From the NCBI GenBank assembly GCA_017442225.1, contig JAFSAR010000003.1, positions 1 through 64,000 of the forward strand: a stretch of 64,000 nucleotides of DNA, written 5' to 3'. Under the pieces are notes generated by a model. That model worked only from the letters and a program-made list of their open reading frames with translations. It was not told the origin of the DNA and ran no database searches. The number at the start of each line of letters is the position of its first letter. Positions within the stretch are counted from its first letter, which is position 1. Both the position numbers and the translations under genes were made by a program. The DNA is from Clostridia bacterium (GTDB lineage Bacteria > Bacillota > Clostridia > Oscillospirales > Acutalibacteraceae). Positions 23,976 to 33,817 of the stretch are shown here, piece by piece.

Positions 23976-26378
23976 TTACTTCACTTTGTCTAAGTGCCAG
24001 ATATTCTTTGCATAGTCGTCAATTGAACGGTCTGCCGCAAAAATACCTGAGGCAGCAATGTTGGTAAGTGACATTTTGTTCCACACATCAGGCTGGTTGT
24101 AAAGTTCAATAGCCTTTTTGTGCGCTTCACAATAGTCAGCGTAATCGGCAAGCGCCATATAATTGTCAACATTTTTTAACGTATTATAAATATTATCAAA
24201 CTGCTTGCCGTCAATTCCCCTGCCAATAAAGTCAAGCGCATGACGCAGATTCTGATTATTGTTGTAATACTGCATCGGTGAATAACCTGTTTTTTGCAGT
24301 TTTAAAACCTCGGGAGTCTGCATACCGAAAATTATGATATTATCGTCGCCAACAGCGCTGTGAATTTCAACATTTGCGCCGTCTTCGGTACCAAGTGTAA
24401 TTGCACCGTTCATCATAAATTTCATATTACCTGTACCGCTTGCCTCGGTAGATGCAAGTGAGATTTGCTCGCTTATTTCTGCCGCAGGTATCATAAGCTC
24501 AGCCAAGGTAACTCGGTAATCTTCAAGGAATAATACCTTCAATTTATCGTTTACTGCGCGGTCATTGTTTATAACTACCGACAGCTTGTAAATCATTTGA
24601 ATTATCTCTTTTGCAAACAAGTAACCAGGTGCCGCCTTTGCGCCAAATATATAGGTTTTGGGTGTAAAGGGCGCATTTGGATTATTTTTAAGATAAAGAT
24701 AATCGGTTATAATATGCAAAGCGTTCATATGCTGACGCTTATACTCGTGAAGTCTTTTAACCTGCATATCTACTACTGAATTCGGGTCAATGCTGACACC
24801 CATATTCTGATTTATATAGTTTGCAAGTCGCACCTTGTTGCCGTGCTTAATTTCAGCAAGTCGGTTAAGAACAGTTTTATCATCAGCAAATTCCAAAAGC
24901 TTTTCAAGTTTTGAAGCGTCTTTGATAAAGCCGTCGCCTATAAGCTCTGATAAAAATGCAGTAAGCTCTGGGTTTGCCTGACACAGCCATCTGCGGTGGG
25001 CTATGCCGTTAGTAACATTGGTAAACTTATCAGGTGTCATTTTATAATAGTCATTAAAGAGTTGGTCTTTAATAATATCACTATGCAGCTTTGACACGCC
25101 GTTTACTGTGTGAGAAGCCGCAACACAAAGGTTTGCCATACGAACAACACCGCCTGAAATAATAGCTGTGCGCTCAGCAAGAGCAAAGTCACCTGTTTTG
25201 GCGATAACCTCTTCGCGATAGCGGCGGTCAATTTCCTGTACTATCTGATAAATACGTGGCATTCTTTCTTTAAAGAGAGATACCTGCCAGCACTCAAGCG
25301 CTTCAGCCATAATGGTGTGGTTGGTGTACGCTACTGTGCGTGTTACCAAATCCCAAGCCTTTTCCCAAGAGTAGCCACATTCGTCAAGAAGCAAACGCAT
25401 AAGTTCAGGAATAGCCAGCGTGGGATGGGTATCGTTTATATGAATTGCAACCTTATCAGGCAAATTTTCCAACGTGCTGTATTTGCGCATGTGACGATTA
25501 AGAATGTCCTGTACCGATGCCGATACCAAGAAATACTGCTGACGAAGACGAAGCGATTTACCTTCGGGGTGCTTATCCTCGGGATAAAGTATTTTTGAAA
25601 TGGCCTCAGCCGATGCGCGTTGCTCAATAGCGCGCACATAATCGCCCTGACTAAATGCCGACATATCAAAGTCTTGACACTCAGCGCTCCAAAGTCGAAG
25701 CACATTTACTGTCTTTCCGTCTTTGCCTGCGCATTTAAGGTCATAAGGCATAGCGCGCACATTAAGGTAGTCTTTATGTTCAACATGGTGATAATTGTTG
25801 TCCCACCAATCGTCAATATATCCATCAAAATGAACGTCTACCGCAGAGTGAGGACGTGGCTCAAGCCAAACCTCGCCGCCGGGAAGCCAGAAATCAGGCA
25901 TTTCGGTCTGCCATCCGTCAACCAACTTCTGACGGAAAATACCAAGCTCATACTTAATGCAGTATCCCATAGCTGAATAACTGTTGCTTGAAAGTCCGTC
26001 AAGAAAACACGCCGCAAGTCTACCCAAACCGCCGTTACCAAGTCCTGCGTCGGGTTCAAGCTCAAACAAGTTATCAAGGTTTACCTTGTAGCTTTTAAGC
26101 GCCTTGCGCATAGTTTCGGTAAGGTCGAGGTTGTAAAGGTTATTCTTAAGCGAGCGTCCCATCAAAAACTCCATACTTAAATAATAGATGGTCTTGCTTT
26201 CCTGTTCGTCAACAGCCTTTTTAAAACTCGCCTTACGTTCACTCATAATATCAAGCAGCACCAGTACGGTTGCCTTATAAAAAATATCGTCAGAGGCTTG
26301 CTCGGGTGTTACACCAAAATTATGAGATAATTTGCGCTCTAACATTTCTTTAAGCGCGGTAATGGTATATTTTGTCAT
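23976..26378 (-). CDS. glgP: Glycogen/alpha-glucan phosphorylase
   Basis: An 800-residue GT35 phosphorylase with YLSMEFLMGRSLKNNL, GLGNGGLGRLAACFLDGLSS, and the pyridoxal-phosphate region EASGTGNMKFMMNGAITLGT followed by DGANVEI. It releases glucose-1-phosphate from alpha-glucan ends. ATG 26378 (MTKYTITALKEML) is preferred since GGAGAT lies before it; the frame opens 12 codons earlier. The gene forms a unit with the GH13 enzyme downstream. Confidence 0.96.
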   Translation of the reverse strand: MTKYTITALKEMLERKLSHNFGVTPEQASDDIFYKATVLVLLDIMSERKASFKKAVDEQESKTIYYLSMEFLMGRSLKNNLYNLDLTETMRKALKSYKVNLDNLFELEPDAGLGNGGLGRLAACFLDGLSSNSYSAMGYCIKYELGIFRQKLVDGWQTEMPDFWLPGGEVWLEPRPHSAVDVHFDGYIDDWWDNNYHHVEHKDYLNVRAMPYDLKCAGKDGKTVNVLRLWSAECQDFDMSAFSQGDYVRAIEQRASAEAISKILYPEDKHPEGKSLRLRQQYFLVSASVQDILNRHMRKYSTLENLPDKVAIHINDTHPTLAIPELMRLLLDECGYSWEKAWDLVTRTVAYTNHTIMAEALECWQVSLFKERMPRIYQIVQEIDRRYREEVIAKTGDFALAERTAIISGGVVRMANLCVAASHTVNGVSKLHSDIIKDQLFNDYYKMTPDKFTNVTNGIAHRRWLCQANPELTAFLSELIGDGFIKDASKLEKLLEFADDKTVLNRLAEIKHGNKVRLANYINQNMGVSIDPNSVVDMQVKRLHEYKRQHMNALHIITDYLYLKNNPNAPFTPKTYIFGAKAAPGYLFAKEIIQMIYKLSVVINNDRAVNDKLKVLFLEDYRVTLAELMIPAAEISEQISLASTEASGTGNMKFMMNGAITLGTEDGANVEIHSAVGDDNIIIFGMQTPEVLKLQKTGYSPMQYYNNNQNLRHALDFIGRGIDGKQFDNIYNTLKNVDNYMALADYADYCEAHKKAIELYNQPDVWNKMSLTNIAASGIFAADRSIDDYAKNIWHLDKVK

Positions 26379-26657
26379 AACAACATCTCCATATAAAAGA
26401 TATAAAAATTTCAATTTTATTATTCTCTACATTATAATACAATATTCTTATTAGATTTTCAAGTGGTATGAAAAACAATATTTATATCATTTTTTGTATA
26501 TTTTGCATAAAAATTTTATAAAAAATATGCTTTTTAAAAAATCGTTTATGCATTTTTTACAGTTTTTTGCGATTTTCCGCTATCAACAATCCACCATAAT
26601 ACTAAAATATGTTATTTTTTTGTTGAATATTAAAGCAAAAATGTGGTATTATTGTGG
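26379..26657. other. Gene-free upstream region of glgP
   Basis: About 280 very AT-rich bases hold the glgP promoter side. No RNA, repeat or coding signal stands out before the hairpin-rich element that starts at 26658. Confidence 0.5.
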
Positions 26658-26935
26658 TAGGCTGGCGAGGGTCGAACCCGTCACGCCTGACAAATAATAA
26701 TTTTATGTTTTTTCTTATCTCATCGTTTGTAATACGACAGTATTACTGCACTCTTCGATTTCGCCTCTCCAAAAAATTATTTATTTGGCAGGTCAAAGAG
26801 TTTCTCTCAGCCGCCTTTTGATGAAAGGCGCAGCGTGAAATTTGCAGTAAGGCTGTCGCCTTACAAAAATGAACGCAAGAAGGGCAGTAAAAGGTGGCGA
26901 GCGAAACCGTAACGTGCTCGACTCTCGTCAGCCTA
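26658..26935. mobile_element. MITE-like element: outer inverted repeat enclosing hairpins
   Basis: TAGGCTGGCGAGGGTCGA (26658-26675) matches the complement of 26918-26935 in 16 of 18 positions, and the similarity goes on for about ten more bases inward (ACCCGTCACG against the complement of CCGTAACGTGC). Inside are perfect hairpins GTAATAC-GACA-GTATTAC (26729-26746), CGCCTTT/AAAGGCG (26812-26830) and GTAAGGC-TGTC-GCCTTAC (26847-26864). No coding frame or target duplication is evident. It could be a small non-autonomous element or a structured RNA. Confidence 0.5.
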
Positions 26936-26962
26936 AGAGAAATACAAAGGTCCTGAAAATCA

Positions 26963-27844
26963 ATGGAATTTAAAAAAATAACCTTATCGGATAAAGAAAA
27001 ACTTATACCGTTTTTACATAATGCCGACGAGCTTACCTGCGAGTTAAGCTTTGTAAACCTGCTGCTCTGGCAACCGCTGTATAACAACTGCTACTGCATT
27101 GAGGACGGTATGCTGTTTTTAAAATCATATGATGATAATATTGTTACCTACAGCCTGCCTTTCGGCAATATGAAAACGGGTTTTGAAAAAATTATAGAGC
27201 ACACAGGCAACCCCTACCCTAATATTTGGGCGCAGGCGGGCAAACGGTTTGACGAGTTCAAAGCCCTTTACGGCAGATATTACGATATTTATGAAAGCCG
27301 TAACGAGTTCGATTATATCTACAATTCTTTTGACCTTGTAAATCTTTCGGGCAAAAAATATCATTCCAAGCGCAATCACATATCGGCGTTTTCCAAGCAA
27401 TTTGATTGGCATTACGAGGACATCACTGCTGACAATATTGATAAGGTTCGGCGCTGCGCTGAAATCTGGTATTCACAGAGTAAAGGCAGTATGGATGATG
27501 AACTGAAAACCGAAATGCTTGGCACCTCGCTTATGCTTGATAATATGGATATACTTGACATTAAAGGCGGAGCGATTGTTATCGACGACCGTGTTGTCGC
27601 TTTTACTTTGGGTTCGTCCATAAACCAAAACGTTTATAATATTCATATTGAAAAGGCAATAGCTGGCTTTGAGACCGCCTATACCGTTATAAACCGCGAG
27701 TTTGCGGCAAGAAACGCTCAGGACTATAAATATATAAATCGCGAGGACGATTTAGGACTTGAAGGCTTGCGCCGTTCAAAATTATCCTATAAACCCGAAA
27801 TATTACTGCCAAAATACCTCTGTACCAAAAAGGAAAATATATGA
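26963..27844 (+). CDS. DUF2156 / phosphatidylglycerol lysyltransferase-domain protein
   Basis: The 293-residue soluble protein is built like the C-terminal domain of MprF (LPG_synthase_C, DUF2156): NLLLWQPLYN near the start, LSGKKYHSKRNHISAF in the middle and QDYKYINREDDLGLEGLRRS near the end. This is a tandem GNAT fold. Stand-alone forms lack the flippase membrane part; the acceptor substrate is unknown. The stop overlaps the next gene start by four bases, so the two are coupled. Confidence 0.85.
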   Translation: MEFKKITLSDKEKLIPFLHNADELTCELSFVNLLLWQPLYNNCYCIEDGMLFLKSYDDNIVTYSLPFGNMKTGFEKIIEHTGNPYPNIWAQAGKRFDEFKALYGRYYDIYESRNEFDYIYNSFDLVNLSGKKYHSKRNHISAFSKQFDWHYEDITADNIDKVRRCAEIWYSQSKGSMDDELKTEMLGTSLMLDNMDILDIKGGAIVIDDRVVAFTLGSSINQNVYNIHIEKAIAGFETAYTVINREFAARNAQDYKYINREDDLGLEGLRRSKLSYKPEILLPKYLCTKKENI

Positions 27845-28344
27845 CAATACGTGAACAGTGTGAAAATCTATACAAAAACGCCTTTGGCGAGGACAAAGCG
27901 TTTGACACTATGTTGTTCGACCTTTTTTTCGATAATGTAGAAATTCTGCAAAAAGACGGCATAGTTGCGGCTATGTACTTTAAAATTCCCTGCACCCTAA
28001 ACTTTAAAAATAATAAAACACCCGCTTATTACATTTACGCAGTAACCACACACACCGATTTTCGTCACAAAGGACTTATGAGCAAGCTTTTTAACGAAAC
28101 ACAGCTTGAAAAGGATACTCTGTATTTTTTAAAGCCGTCGAGTGAAGGCGTTATCGCTTTTTACAAGCAAGCAGGTTTTAAACAAATTATAGGCACTCGG
28201 GAGATAGCCGATGCGTTAATTGAAGTAGATGATAATTTTAAGCGTTTATCCGCACTTTGCGATAAACCGCAAAGTACTTATCCTATTATGATAAAAGGAA
28301 ATTACGGTATATCAAAACTAACATTTGAATATACGCTTGAATAA
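27841..28344 (+). CDS. GNAT family N-acetyltransferase
   Basis: The 167-residue protein shows the GNAT order: AYYIYAVTTHTDFRHKGLMSKLF (acetyl-CoA loop region RHKGLM) and SSEGVIAFYKQAGFKQI (motif B). The substrate cannot be read from sequence. It is translationally coupled to the DUF2156 gene and sits 12 bases before the mannosidase gene. Confidence 0.85.
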   Translation: MTIREQCENLYKNAFGEDKAFDTMLFDLFFDNVEILQKDGIVAAMYFKIPCTLNFKNNKTPAYYIYAVTTHTDFRHKGLMSKLFNETQLEKDTLYFLKPSSEGVIAFYKQAGFKQIIGTREIADALIEVDDNFKRLSALCDKPQSTYPIMIKGNYGISKLTFEYTLE

Positions 28345-28356
28345 AGGAGAATTTTT

Positions 28357-30834
28357 ATGGGTAAAAAAACTTATATGATTTGTAATGCCCACTTAGACCC
28401 AATATGGCAATGGGAATGGGAAGAAGGCGCTGCAGAAGCACTTTCTACATTTCGTATCGCTGCAGATTTTTGCGAGCAATATGAAGACTATATCTTTTGT
28501 CACAATGAAGTATTGCTATATGATTGGATAGAGCAATACGACCCCGAGCTTTTTGCCCGTATACAAAAGCTCGTAAATTTGGGCAAATGGCACATCATGG
28601 GTGGCTGGCACGTACAACCCGACTGTAATATGCCATCGGGTGAAAGCTTTGTGCGTCAGATACTTTCGGGCAGAAAATATTTTCTGGAAAAATTCAACAA
28701 GGTACCGCATGTCGCCATCAACTTTGACTCGTTTGGTCACAGTCGCGGACTTGTTCAGATTATGGCAAAAAGCGGATATAAAGGCTATATACATATGCGT
28801 CCTATGCCAAACTTTTTGACCCTGCCCGCCAAAGAATACACCTGGGTAGGCTATGACGGTTCAAAGATCGTCGGTATTCGTCCTGACGGATGGTACAACT
28901 CACCAAAAGGCAAGGCGGCAGAGGTAATGCGAAACATGGTGAAAATATGCCCCGAAAACGATATCAATATGCGACTTTGGGGTATTGGAAATCACGGTGG
29001 CGGTCCGTCAAAAAAAGATTTAGACGATTTGATTGACTTAAAAGCGGAAGTGCAAAAAAACGGTGACGATATTATACATTCAACTCCCGAGCAGTATCTT
29101 GCCGAAGCGATAAAGCATCACGAATTGCCCGAGTTTGACCATAGTCTTTGGTGTTGGGCGGTAGGTTGTTACACGTCACAGGTACGTGTAAAACAAAAAC
29201 ACCGAGCCGCTGAAAACATATACTACCTTACCGAAATTATGTGTTCGCACGCAGCAAACGAAGGTCTTATGGAATATCCTTTCAAAGAGCTCGCCGATGC
29301 TATGTACGATATTATGACGGTAGAATTCCACGATGTTTTACCCGGCTCTTCCATACAACCTGCCGAAGAAATGGGCATTCGTATGATGGACCACGCCATT
29401 GAAATCCTTACCCGTCTTAAAGCAAAAGCGTTTTTTGCGCTGGCAGCTGGTCAGACAAAAGCAGACAGCGACAAAATACCTGTTTTTGTTTACAACCCCT
29501 ACCCATATGAAATTACAGAAGATATCGTTTGCGAATTCAATCTTTGGGACCAAGACCGCAACCTATATTTTATGAAGCCTATCGTTTATGATAAAGATGG
29601 CAAAATTATTCCTTCACAGTGCGAAAAAGAATATAGCACTATCCCTCTTAACTGGAGAAAACGTGTAGTATTTAGGGCGACTCTCGCTCCAATGACGCTT
29701 AATCGTTTCGACTGTGCTTTTGAAACGTTTGAAGAGCGTCCCGCGCTTAATGCGGCGCAAGAAAATGGATATTTCATAATAAATCGCGGTGGCACAACTG
29801 TAAAAATCAACACAACTACAGGTCTTGTTGACGAGTATATCAAAAACGGTAAAAACTACATTGATGGTGGGGCCTTTGGTCTGGAAGTTTTCGACGACGA
29901 CTTTGACCCGTGGGGTATGATGGTGACTGCCTTTAAAGAAAAAGTTGGCGAATTCAAATTGCTCTCGCCTGCACAAGCGAAAGAGTTTTTGTATCTTGAA
30001 AACGAAATACCTTCTGTTCACATTATTGAGGACGGCGATGTTGAAACAATCGTAGAGGCTGTGTTTGGTTACAAAAATTCCTTTGCTGTTGTTAAATACA
30101 TTTTAGGAGAAAGCGGAGATTTAAGACTTGATGTTCGCGTTAACTGGGGCGAAAAACAAAGGTTGCTTCGCCTTAACATTCCTACCGCCTTAAAAGATAG
30201 CATTTGTGTTGGCGAGCAACCCTATGGCGAAGAACAACTCAAGGATAATTTTGAAGAAAACGTTTCCCAAAAATACATCACTGTGTCAGATAATGACAAC
30301 TGCTTTGTTGCAATCAATAACGGTATTTACGGATCTTGCTTTGACAGCAAATCGGGTAATCTGAAATACACGTTGCTTCGCTCGGCATCATACTGCGCGC
30401 ATCCGCTTGACGACCGCATTGTTATGCCGCAAGACCGCTATATGCCATATATTGATCAGGGCGAGCGTGACTTTAGCTTTATGTTCAGCGTTGGCAAAAA
30501 GGATGAGTTAAAGTCTTGTGTTGCAAGAAAGGCTCAACACTTTAATATGAAGCCGATGGCGCTTTCCTTCTACCCAACGGGTATCGGCAAACTGCCGCAA
30601 TCTCCCGTAAAGCTTTTGAATACCGACGTTATAACGTTGAATACGCTAAAGAAAGCCGAAAAAGACGACGGTTACGTTATAAGACTGTTTAACCCAACCG
30701 AAAGCGAACAAAACTGCCGTCTGTCATTCTATCACGCGGAAATTACTTTGCAGTTTGGCGCTTATGAAATCAAGACTGTTAAATATGACGGTGAAAAACT
30801 TTACGAAACAGGCCTTATGGAAGGTATAATTTAA
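28357..30834 (+). CDS. GH38 alpha-mannosidase
   Basis: The 825-residue protein begins with the zinc-binding AHLDPIWQWEWEEG (His12, Asp14), has the nucleophile in AINFDSFGHSRG (Asp124), HMRPMPNFL, and a later EFHDVLPGSS with the third metal ligand region, then large beta domains. This is a family 38 retaining alpha-mannosidase, which removes mannose from glycans. No signal peptide: cytoplasmic, acting on imported mannosides. The AAAGGAG ribosome binding site is clear, and a strong terminator follows. Confidence 0.94.
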   Translation: MGKKTYMICNAHLDPIWQWEWEEGAAEALSTFRIAADFCEQYEDYIFCHNEVLLYDWIEQYDPELFARIQKLVNLGKWHIMGGWHVQPDCNMPSGESFVRQILSGRKYFLEKFNKVPHVAINFDSFGHSRGLVQIMAKSGYKGYIHMRPMPNFLTLPAKEYTWVGYDGSKIVGIRPDGWYNSPKGKAAEVMRNMVKICPENDINMRLWGIGNHGGGPSKKDLDDLIDLKAEVQKNGDDIIHSTPEQYLAEAIKHHELPEFDHSLWCWAVGCYTSQVRVKQKHRAAENIYYLTEIMCSHAANEGLMEYPFKELADAMYDIMTVEFHDVLPGSSIQPAEEMGIRMMDHAIEILTRLKAKAFFALAAGQTKADSDKIPVFVYNPYPYEITEDIVCEFNLWDQDRNLYFMKPIVYDKDGKIIPSQCEKEYSTIPLNWRKRVVFRATLAPMTLNRFDCAFETFEERPALNAAQENGYFIINRGGTTVKINTTTGLVDEYIKNGKNYIDGGAFGLEVFDDDFDPWGMMVTAFKEKVGEFKLLSPAQAKEFLYLENEIPSVHIIEDGDVETIVEAVFGYKNSFAVVKYILGESGDLRLDVRVNWGEKQRLLRLNIPTALKDSICVGEQPYGEEQLKDNFEENVSQKYITVSDNDNCFVAINNGIYGSCFDSKSGNLKYTLLRSASYCAHPLDDRIVMPQDRYMPYIDQGERDFSFMFSVGKKDELKSCVARKAQHFNMKPMALSFYPTGIGKLPQSPVKLLNTDVITLNTLKKAEKDDGYVIRLFNPTESEQNCRLSFYHAEITLQFGAYEIKTVKYDGEKLYETGLMEGII

Positions 30835-30840
30835 AACAAA

Positions 30841-30881
30841 AAATAAAACGTCTACCTCGCGGTGGACGTTTTATTTTTTGA
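30841..30881. terminator. Bidirectional terminator between GH38 and rny
   Basis: AAATAAAACGTC (30841-30852) pairs with GACGTTTTATTT (30865-30876) around ACC/GGT and a TCGC loop; T/A runs on both sides serve both convergent genes. Confidence 0.9.
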
Positions 30882-30882
30882 A

Positions 30883-32439
30883 TTATTTCGCGTAGTCGAC
30901 TGCGCGACTTTCACGTATAATATTTACCTTAACCTGACCCGGATATTCAAGCTCGCTTTCGATCTTCTGAACGATATCGTGAGCCATAATAACCATCTGG
31001 TCATCATTTACAGCCTCGGGCTTAACTATGATACGTACCTCACGGCCTGCCTGAATAGCATAAGAATCTTCAACACCGTTAAAGGACTTGGCGATTTCCT
31101 CTAACTTTTCAAGACGCTTGATATAACTTTCAATGTTTTCACGTCTTGCTCCCGGACGAGCAGCACTTATAGCGTCAGCCGCCTGAACAATGCAAGCGAT
31201 AACGGTCTTAGCCTCTACGTCGCCGTGGTGAGCGTGAATTGCATGAATAACAGCCTCGTTTTCACGGTACTTTTTAGCAGCCTCAACACCAAGTTGAATG
31301 TGTGAGCCTTCTTGCTCGTGGTCGATTGCCTTACCTATGTCGTGGAGCAGTCCCGCGCGTTTTGCAAGGGTTACGTCAGCGCCAAGCTCTGCCGCGATAA
31401 GACCTGAAAGATAGCATACCTCAAGCGAGTGGTTAAGCACGTTCTGACCGTAGCTGGTACGGAAATGCAAACGACCGAGAAGCTTTATAAGCTCGGGGTG
31501 CAGATTGTGAACTCCGCTTTCAACCATTACGCGTTCACCCTGCTGCTTGATTATAGCCTCTACCTCAGCGGTAGCCTTTGCAACAGTTTCCTCAATTCTT
31601 GCGGGATGAATGCGTCCGTCAACAATAAGCTTTTCAAGCGTTACACGCGCAATTTCGCGGCGAATAGGCTCAAAACTTGATACGGTGATTGCCTCGGGTG
31701 TGTCGTCAATGATAAGGTCAACGCCCGTCGCATTTTCGATAGCTCGGATATTTCTACCCTCGCGGCCGATGATACGACCTTTCATTTCATCGTTTGGAAG
31801 CGGCACTACAGAAATCGTAATCTCTGACGAGTGGTCGGCGGCGCAACGCTGAATTGCGTGAGCAATAACCTCGCGCGCAAGCTTGTCAGAATCCTCACGA
31901 GTCTGCTGTTCAAATTCCATAATCTTAACTGCTTTTTCGTGAGTGAGCTCACCCTCAAGCATCTGCAAAAGGTTTGCCTTTGCCTGTTCTTTTGAAAGAC
32001 CTGAAATTTTTTCAAGCATTTCAAGCTGGCTGCGTTTAAGCTGTTCGCATTCTTCAATTTTAGCGTCAATTTGTTTTGCTTTTTCCTGGAGTTTTTCTTC
32101 TTTAGCCTCAAGATTATCGGTCTTGCGGTCAAGAGTTTCCTCTTTTTGCTGAAGTCTGTGCTCCTGTCTTTGAACCTCTGCTCTTCTTTCGCGAAGATCC
32201 TTTTCGGTTTCCTGACGGAGTTGGTGAATTTCTTCCTTAGCTTCAAGTAAGGTTTCTTTTTTACGGGTTTCGGCGGTCTTCATCGCGTCATTAAGTATGC
32301 GTTTTGCCTCTGTCTCGGCAGAGCCGATGGTTTTTTCGGCAGATTTCTTGCGAAAAGCCGAGCCTGCAACAAAGCCAATAACACAAAGCACTAACGCAAC
32401 AGCGCCGAAAATTACATAAAAAATCGGATTTGTGGGCAT
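30883..32439 (-). CDS. rny: Ribonuclease Y
   Basis: The protein (518 residues) has an N-terminal membrane anchor, a long coiled coil (about residues 32-190, rich in E, K, R and Q), a KH domain ([16 protein letters not shown]) and an HD domain ([14 protein letters not shown]), the full RNase Y layout. RNase Y starts mRNA decay at the membrane. ATG 32439 follows AAGGAGGGAC; an apparent longer N-terminus of 46 codons upstream of it is not protein-like. Confidence 0.97.
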   Translation of the reverse strand: MPTNPIFYVIFGAVALVLCVIGFVAGSAFRKKSAEKTIGSAETEAKRILNDAMKTAETRKKETLLEAKEEIHQLRQETEKDLRERRAEVQRQEHRLQQKEETLDRKTDNLEAKEEKLQEKAKQIDAKIEECEQLKRSQLEMLEKISGLSKEQAKANLLQMLEGELTHEKAVKIMEFEQQTREDSDKLAREVIAHAIQRCAADHSSEITISVVPLPNDEMKGRIIGREGRNIRAIENATGVDLIIDDTPEAITVSSFEPIRREIARVTLEKLIVDGRIHPARIEETVAKATAEVEAIIKQQGERVMVESGVHNLHPELIKLLGRLHFRTSYGQNVLNHSLEVCYLSGLIAAELGADVTLAKRAGLLHDIGKAIDHEQEGSHIQLGVEAAKKYRENEAVIHAIHAHHGDVEAKTVIACIVQAADAISAARPGARRENIESYIKRLEKLEEIAKSFNGVEDSYAIQAGREVRIIVKPEAVNDDQMVIMAHDIVQKIESELEYPGQVKVNIIRESRAVDYAK

Positions 32440-32629
32440 TTTATGTCCCTCCTTTATATAATAAAGCGATTTCACAGAAAACAAAAATAAAACATCTGTC
32501 GGGGATCGCTGTTTTAGCCCCGTTTCAATAAATATTAGGGTACTCATGGAATTTCGCCAAAACTTCCACCAATACAAACTAAACTTATCTACATAATTTT
32601 ACCACTATATTTATGCTCTGTCAAGAAAA

Positions 32630-32676
32630 AATGCCGTTCATATTGTGTTAAATTACAATAAAACGGCAATTTTTTA
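32630..32676. terminator. Terminator of the FkbM gene
   Basis: TGCCGTT (32632-32638) and AACGGCA (32662-32668) enclose an inner TATTGT/ACAATA stem, with A and T runs outside; it works in the minus direction after the methyltransferase. Confidence 0.8.
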
Positions 32677-32678
32677 CA

Positions 32679-33713
32679 TCATACAAAGTAATATGACATA
32701 TCCCAACACGGAAGCGAGGGGAAATGACGCAGATAAATCTTGTAGTCATTCCGTAAATTCAAAACGTTTTCGGGCACGGCAATTAAATCTTCGCTGCGGT
32801 GGTAGGCGGCTATCTGCATTTTTGGTTTATAACGAATTATTGTGTCCGCGCCGCTCTTTATCGCGGCAACCTCAGCTCCCTCAATATCCATTTTTATATA
32901 CGTAGGCGTACTTTCCTTTGACAACGTATCTAACGTCATCGAATTTATACTACCGTTGCCCTGCCCTGCGCTTGATCCGCGCGAATGCTGCATATCAAAT
33001 AAAACCTCACCGTCAATATCACTGACGCAAGCGTTTATATTTGATATATTTTCTATATCCGCGGTAGCCGCGCACAGCTTATTATAGGTTTTTTTGTCAG
33101 GCTCAACGGCAACTATATGATTATAACTGTCTGTGTTTGATAAAAATTCCTCTACCGTGTCGCCGCGGTATGCGCCAAGGTCAAAATAGGTCTCGCTATC
33201 ACTGAATTTCAATATATTTTCATATATCTCACAGGGCTGTGTCTCGCAGTCAAAAAGATAGTCTATTTTGCCCGTCAGTTTATACATAACGGCGTTCTCA
33301 AAAACTTTTTTTGATTGCTCGTCAGCAAGAATGTTATAAACATTTTCGAGTCGTTCCCGATTATCGAGCACGTATTCCATATTAAAAAGCACGTCGCCGT
33401 ATACAGGCACGTCAGGCGCGTATAATTCTTGTTCACTTGCAATTCGTCTGATATTGCCGAGTACTTCGGGCAATGCCGAGCCAAAACACACAAGCACAAT
33501 CATATCGTCAAAATTCTCTTTTGCGGTATTATAGTCAGTGACCTTAAACCCATGAAATGTTTTTTGGCGCACGAAACCGTCAGATGCAAAAACACCTGAT
33601 ATTTCAATACCGTATCTATCACATACCGATATAATTTTATCGGCTCCGTTACCCATACCGTAAAGTAATATGGGCTTTTGCGCTTCTTTTAAATAGTTCC
33701 ATAAATCTTTCAT
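32679..33713 (-). CDS. FkbM family methyltransferase
   Basis: The N-terminal half is a Rossmann-like sensor part (KPILLYGMGNGADKIISV; VYGDVLFNMEYV), as seen in many sugar-linked FkbM proteins. The C-terminal half is the SAM methyltransferase: YFDLGAYRGDTVEEFL (motif I), VAVEPDKKTYNKL, and TYIKMDIEGAEVAAI (motif for FkbM). The target is unknown, often a glycan. ATG 33713 lies only six bases after a perfect -10, so the transcript may be leaderless; TTG 33719 is also in frame. Confidence 0.9.
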   Translation of the reverse strand: MKDLWNYLKEAQKPILLYGMGNGADKIISVCDRYGIEISGVFASDGFVRQKTFHGFKVTDYNTAKENFDDMIVLVCFGSALPEVLGNIRRIASEQELYAPDVPVYGDVLFNMEYVLDNRERLENVYNILADEQSKKVFENAVMYKLTGKIDYLFDCETQPCEIYENILKFSDSETYFDLGAYRGDTVEEFLSNTDSYNHIVAVEPDKKTYNKLCAATADIENISNINACVSDIDGEVLFDMQHSRGSSAGQGNGSINSMTLDTLSKESTPTYIKMDIEGAEVAAIKSGADTIIRYKPKMQIAAYHRSEDLIAVPENVLNLRNDYKIYLRHFPSLPCWDMSYYFV

Positions 33714-33719
33714 AATCAA

Positions 33720-33748
33720 ATTATACCGTATATAACAAATTTTTACAA
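33720..33748 (-). promoter_or_regulatory. Promoter immediately upstream of the FkbM gene
   Basis: On the minus strand TTGTAA (33743-33748), 17-base spacer, TATAAT (33720-33725). Transcription should begin at about the A of ATG (33713). No Shine-Dalgarno sequence is visible. Confidence 0.65.
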
Positions 33749-33817
33749 GTAAGTTATAGACAAATTAAAATTTATTTGGTATATTTAATAGGTAATAACT
33801 TTATTGGAGGATTATCT

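Noticed and set aside
26658..26700. A tRNA gene end (complement has a GGGTTCGACC stretch)
   Set aside because: No acceptor, D or anticodon arm can be formed around it; the wording is part of the outer inverted repeat.
32440..32577. N-terminal extension of RNase Y
   Set aside because: The family starts with the membrane anchor, and AAGGAGGGAC precedes the ATG at 32439.
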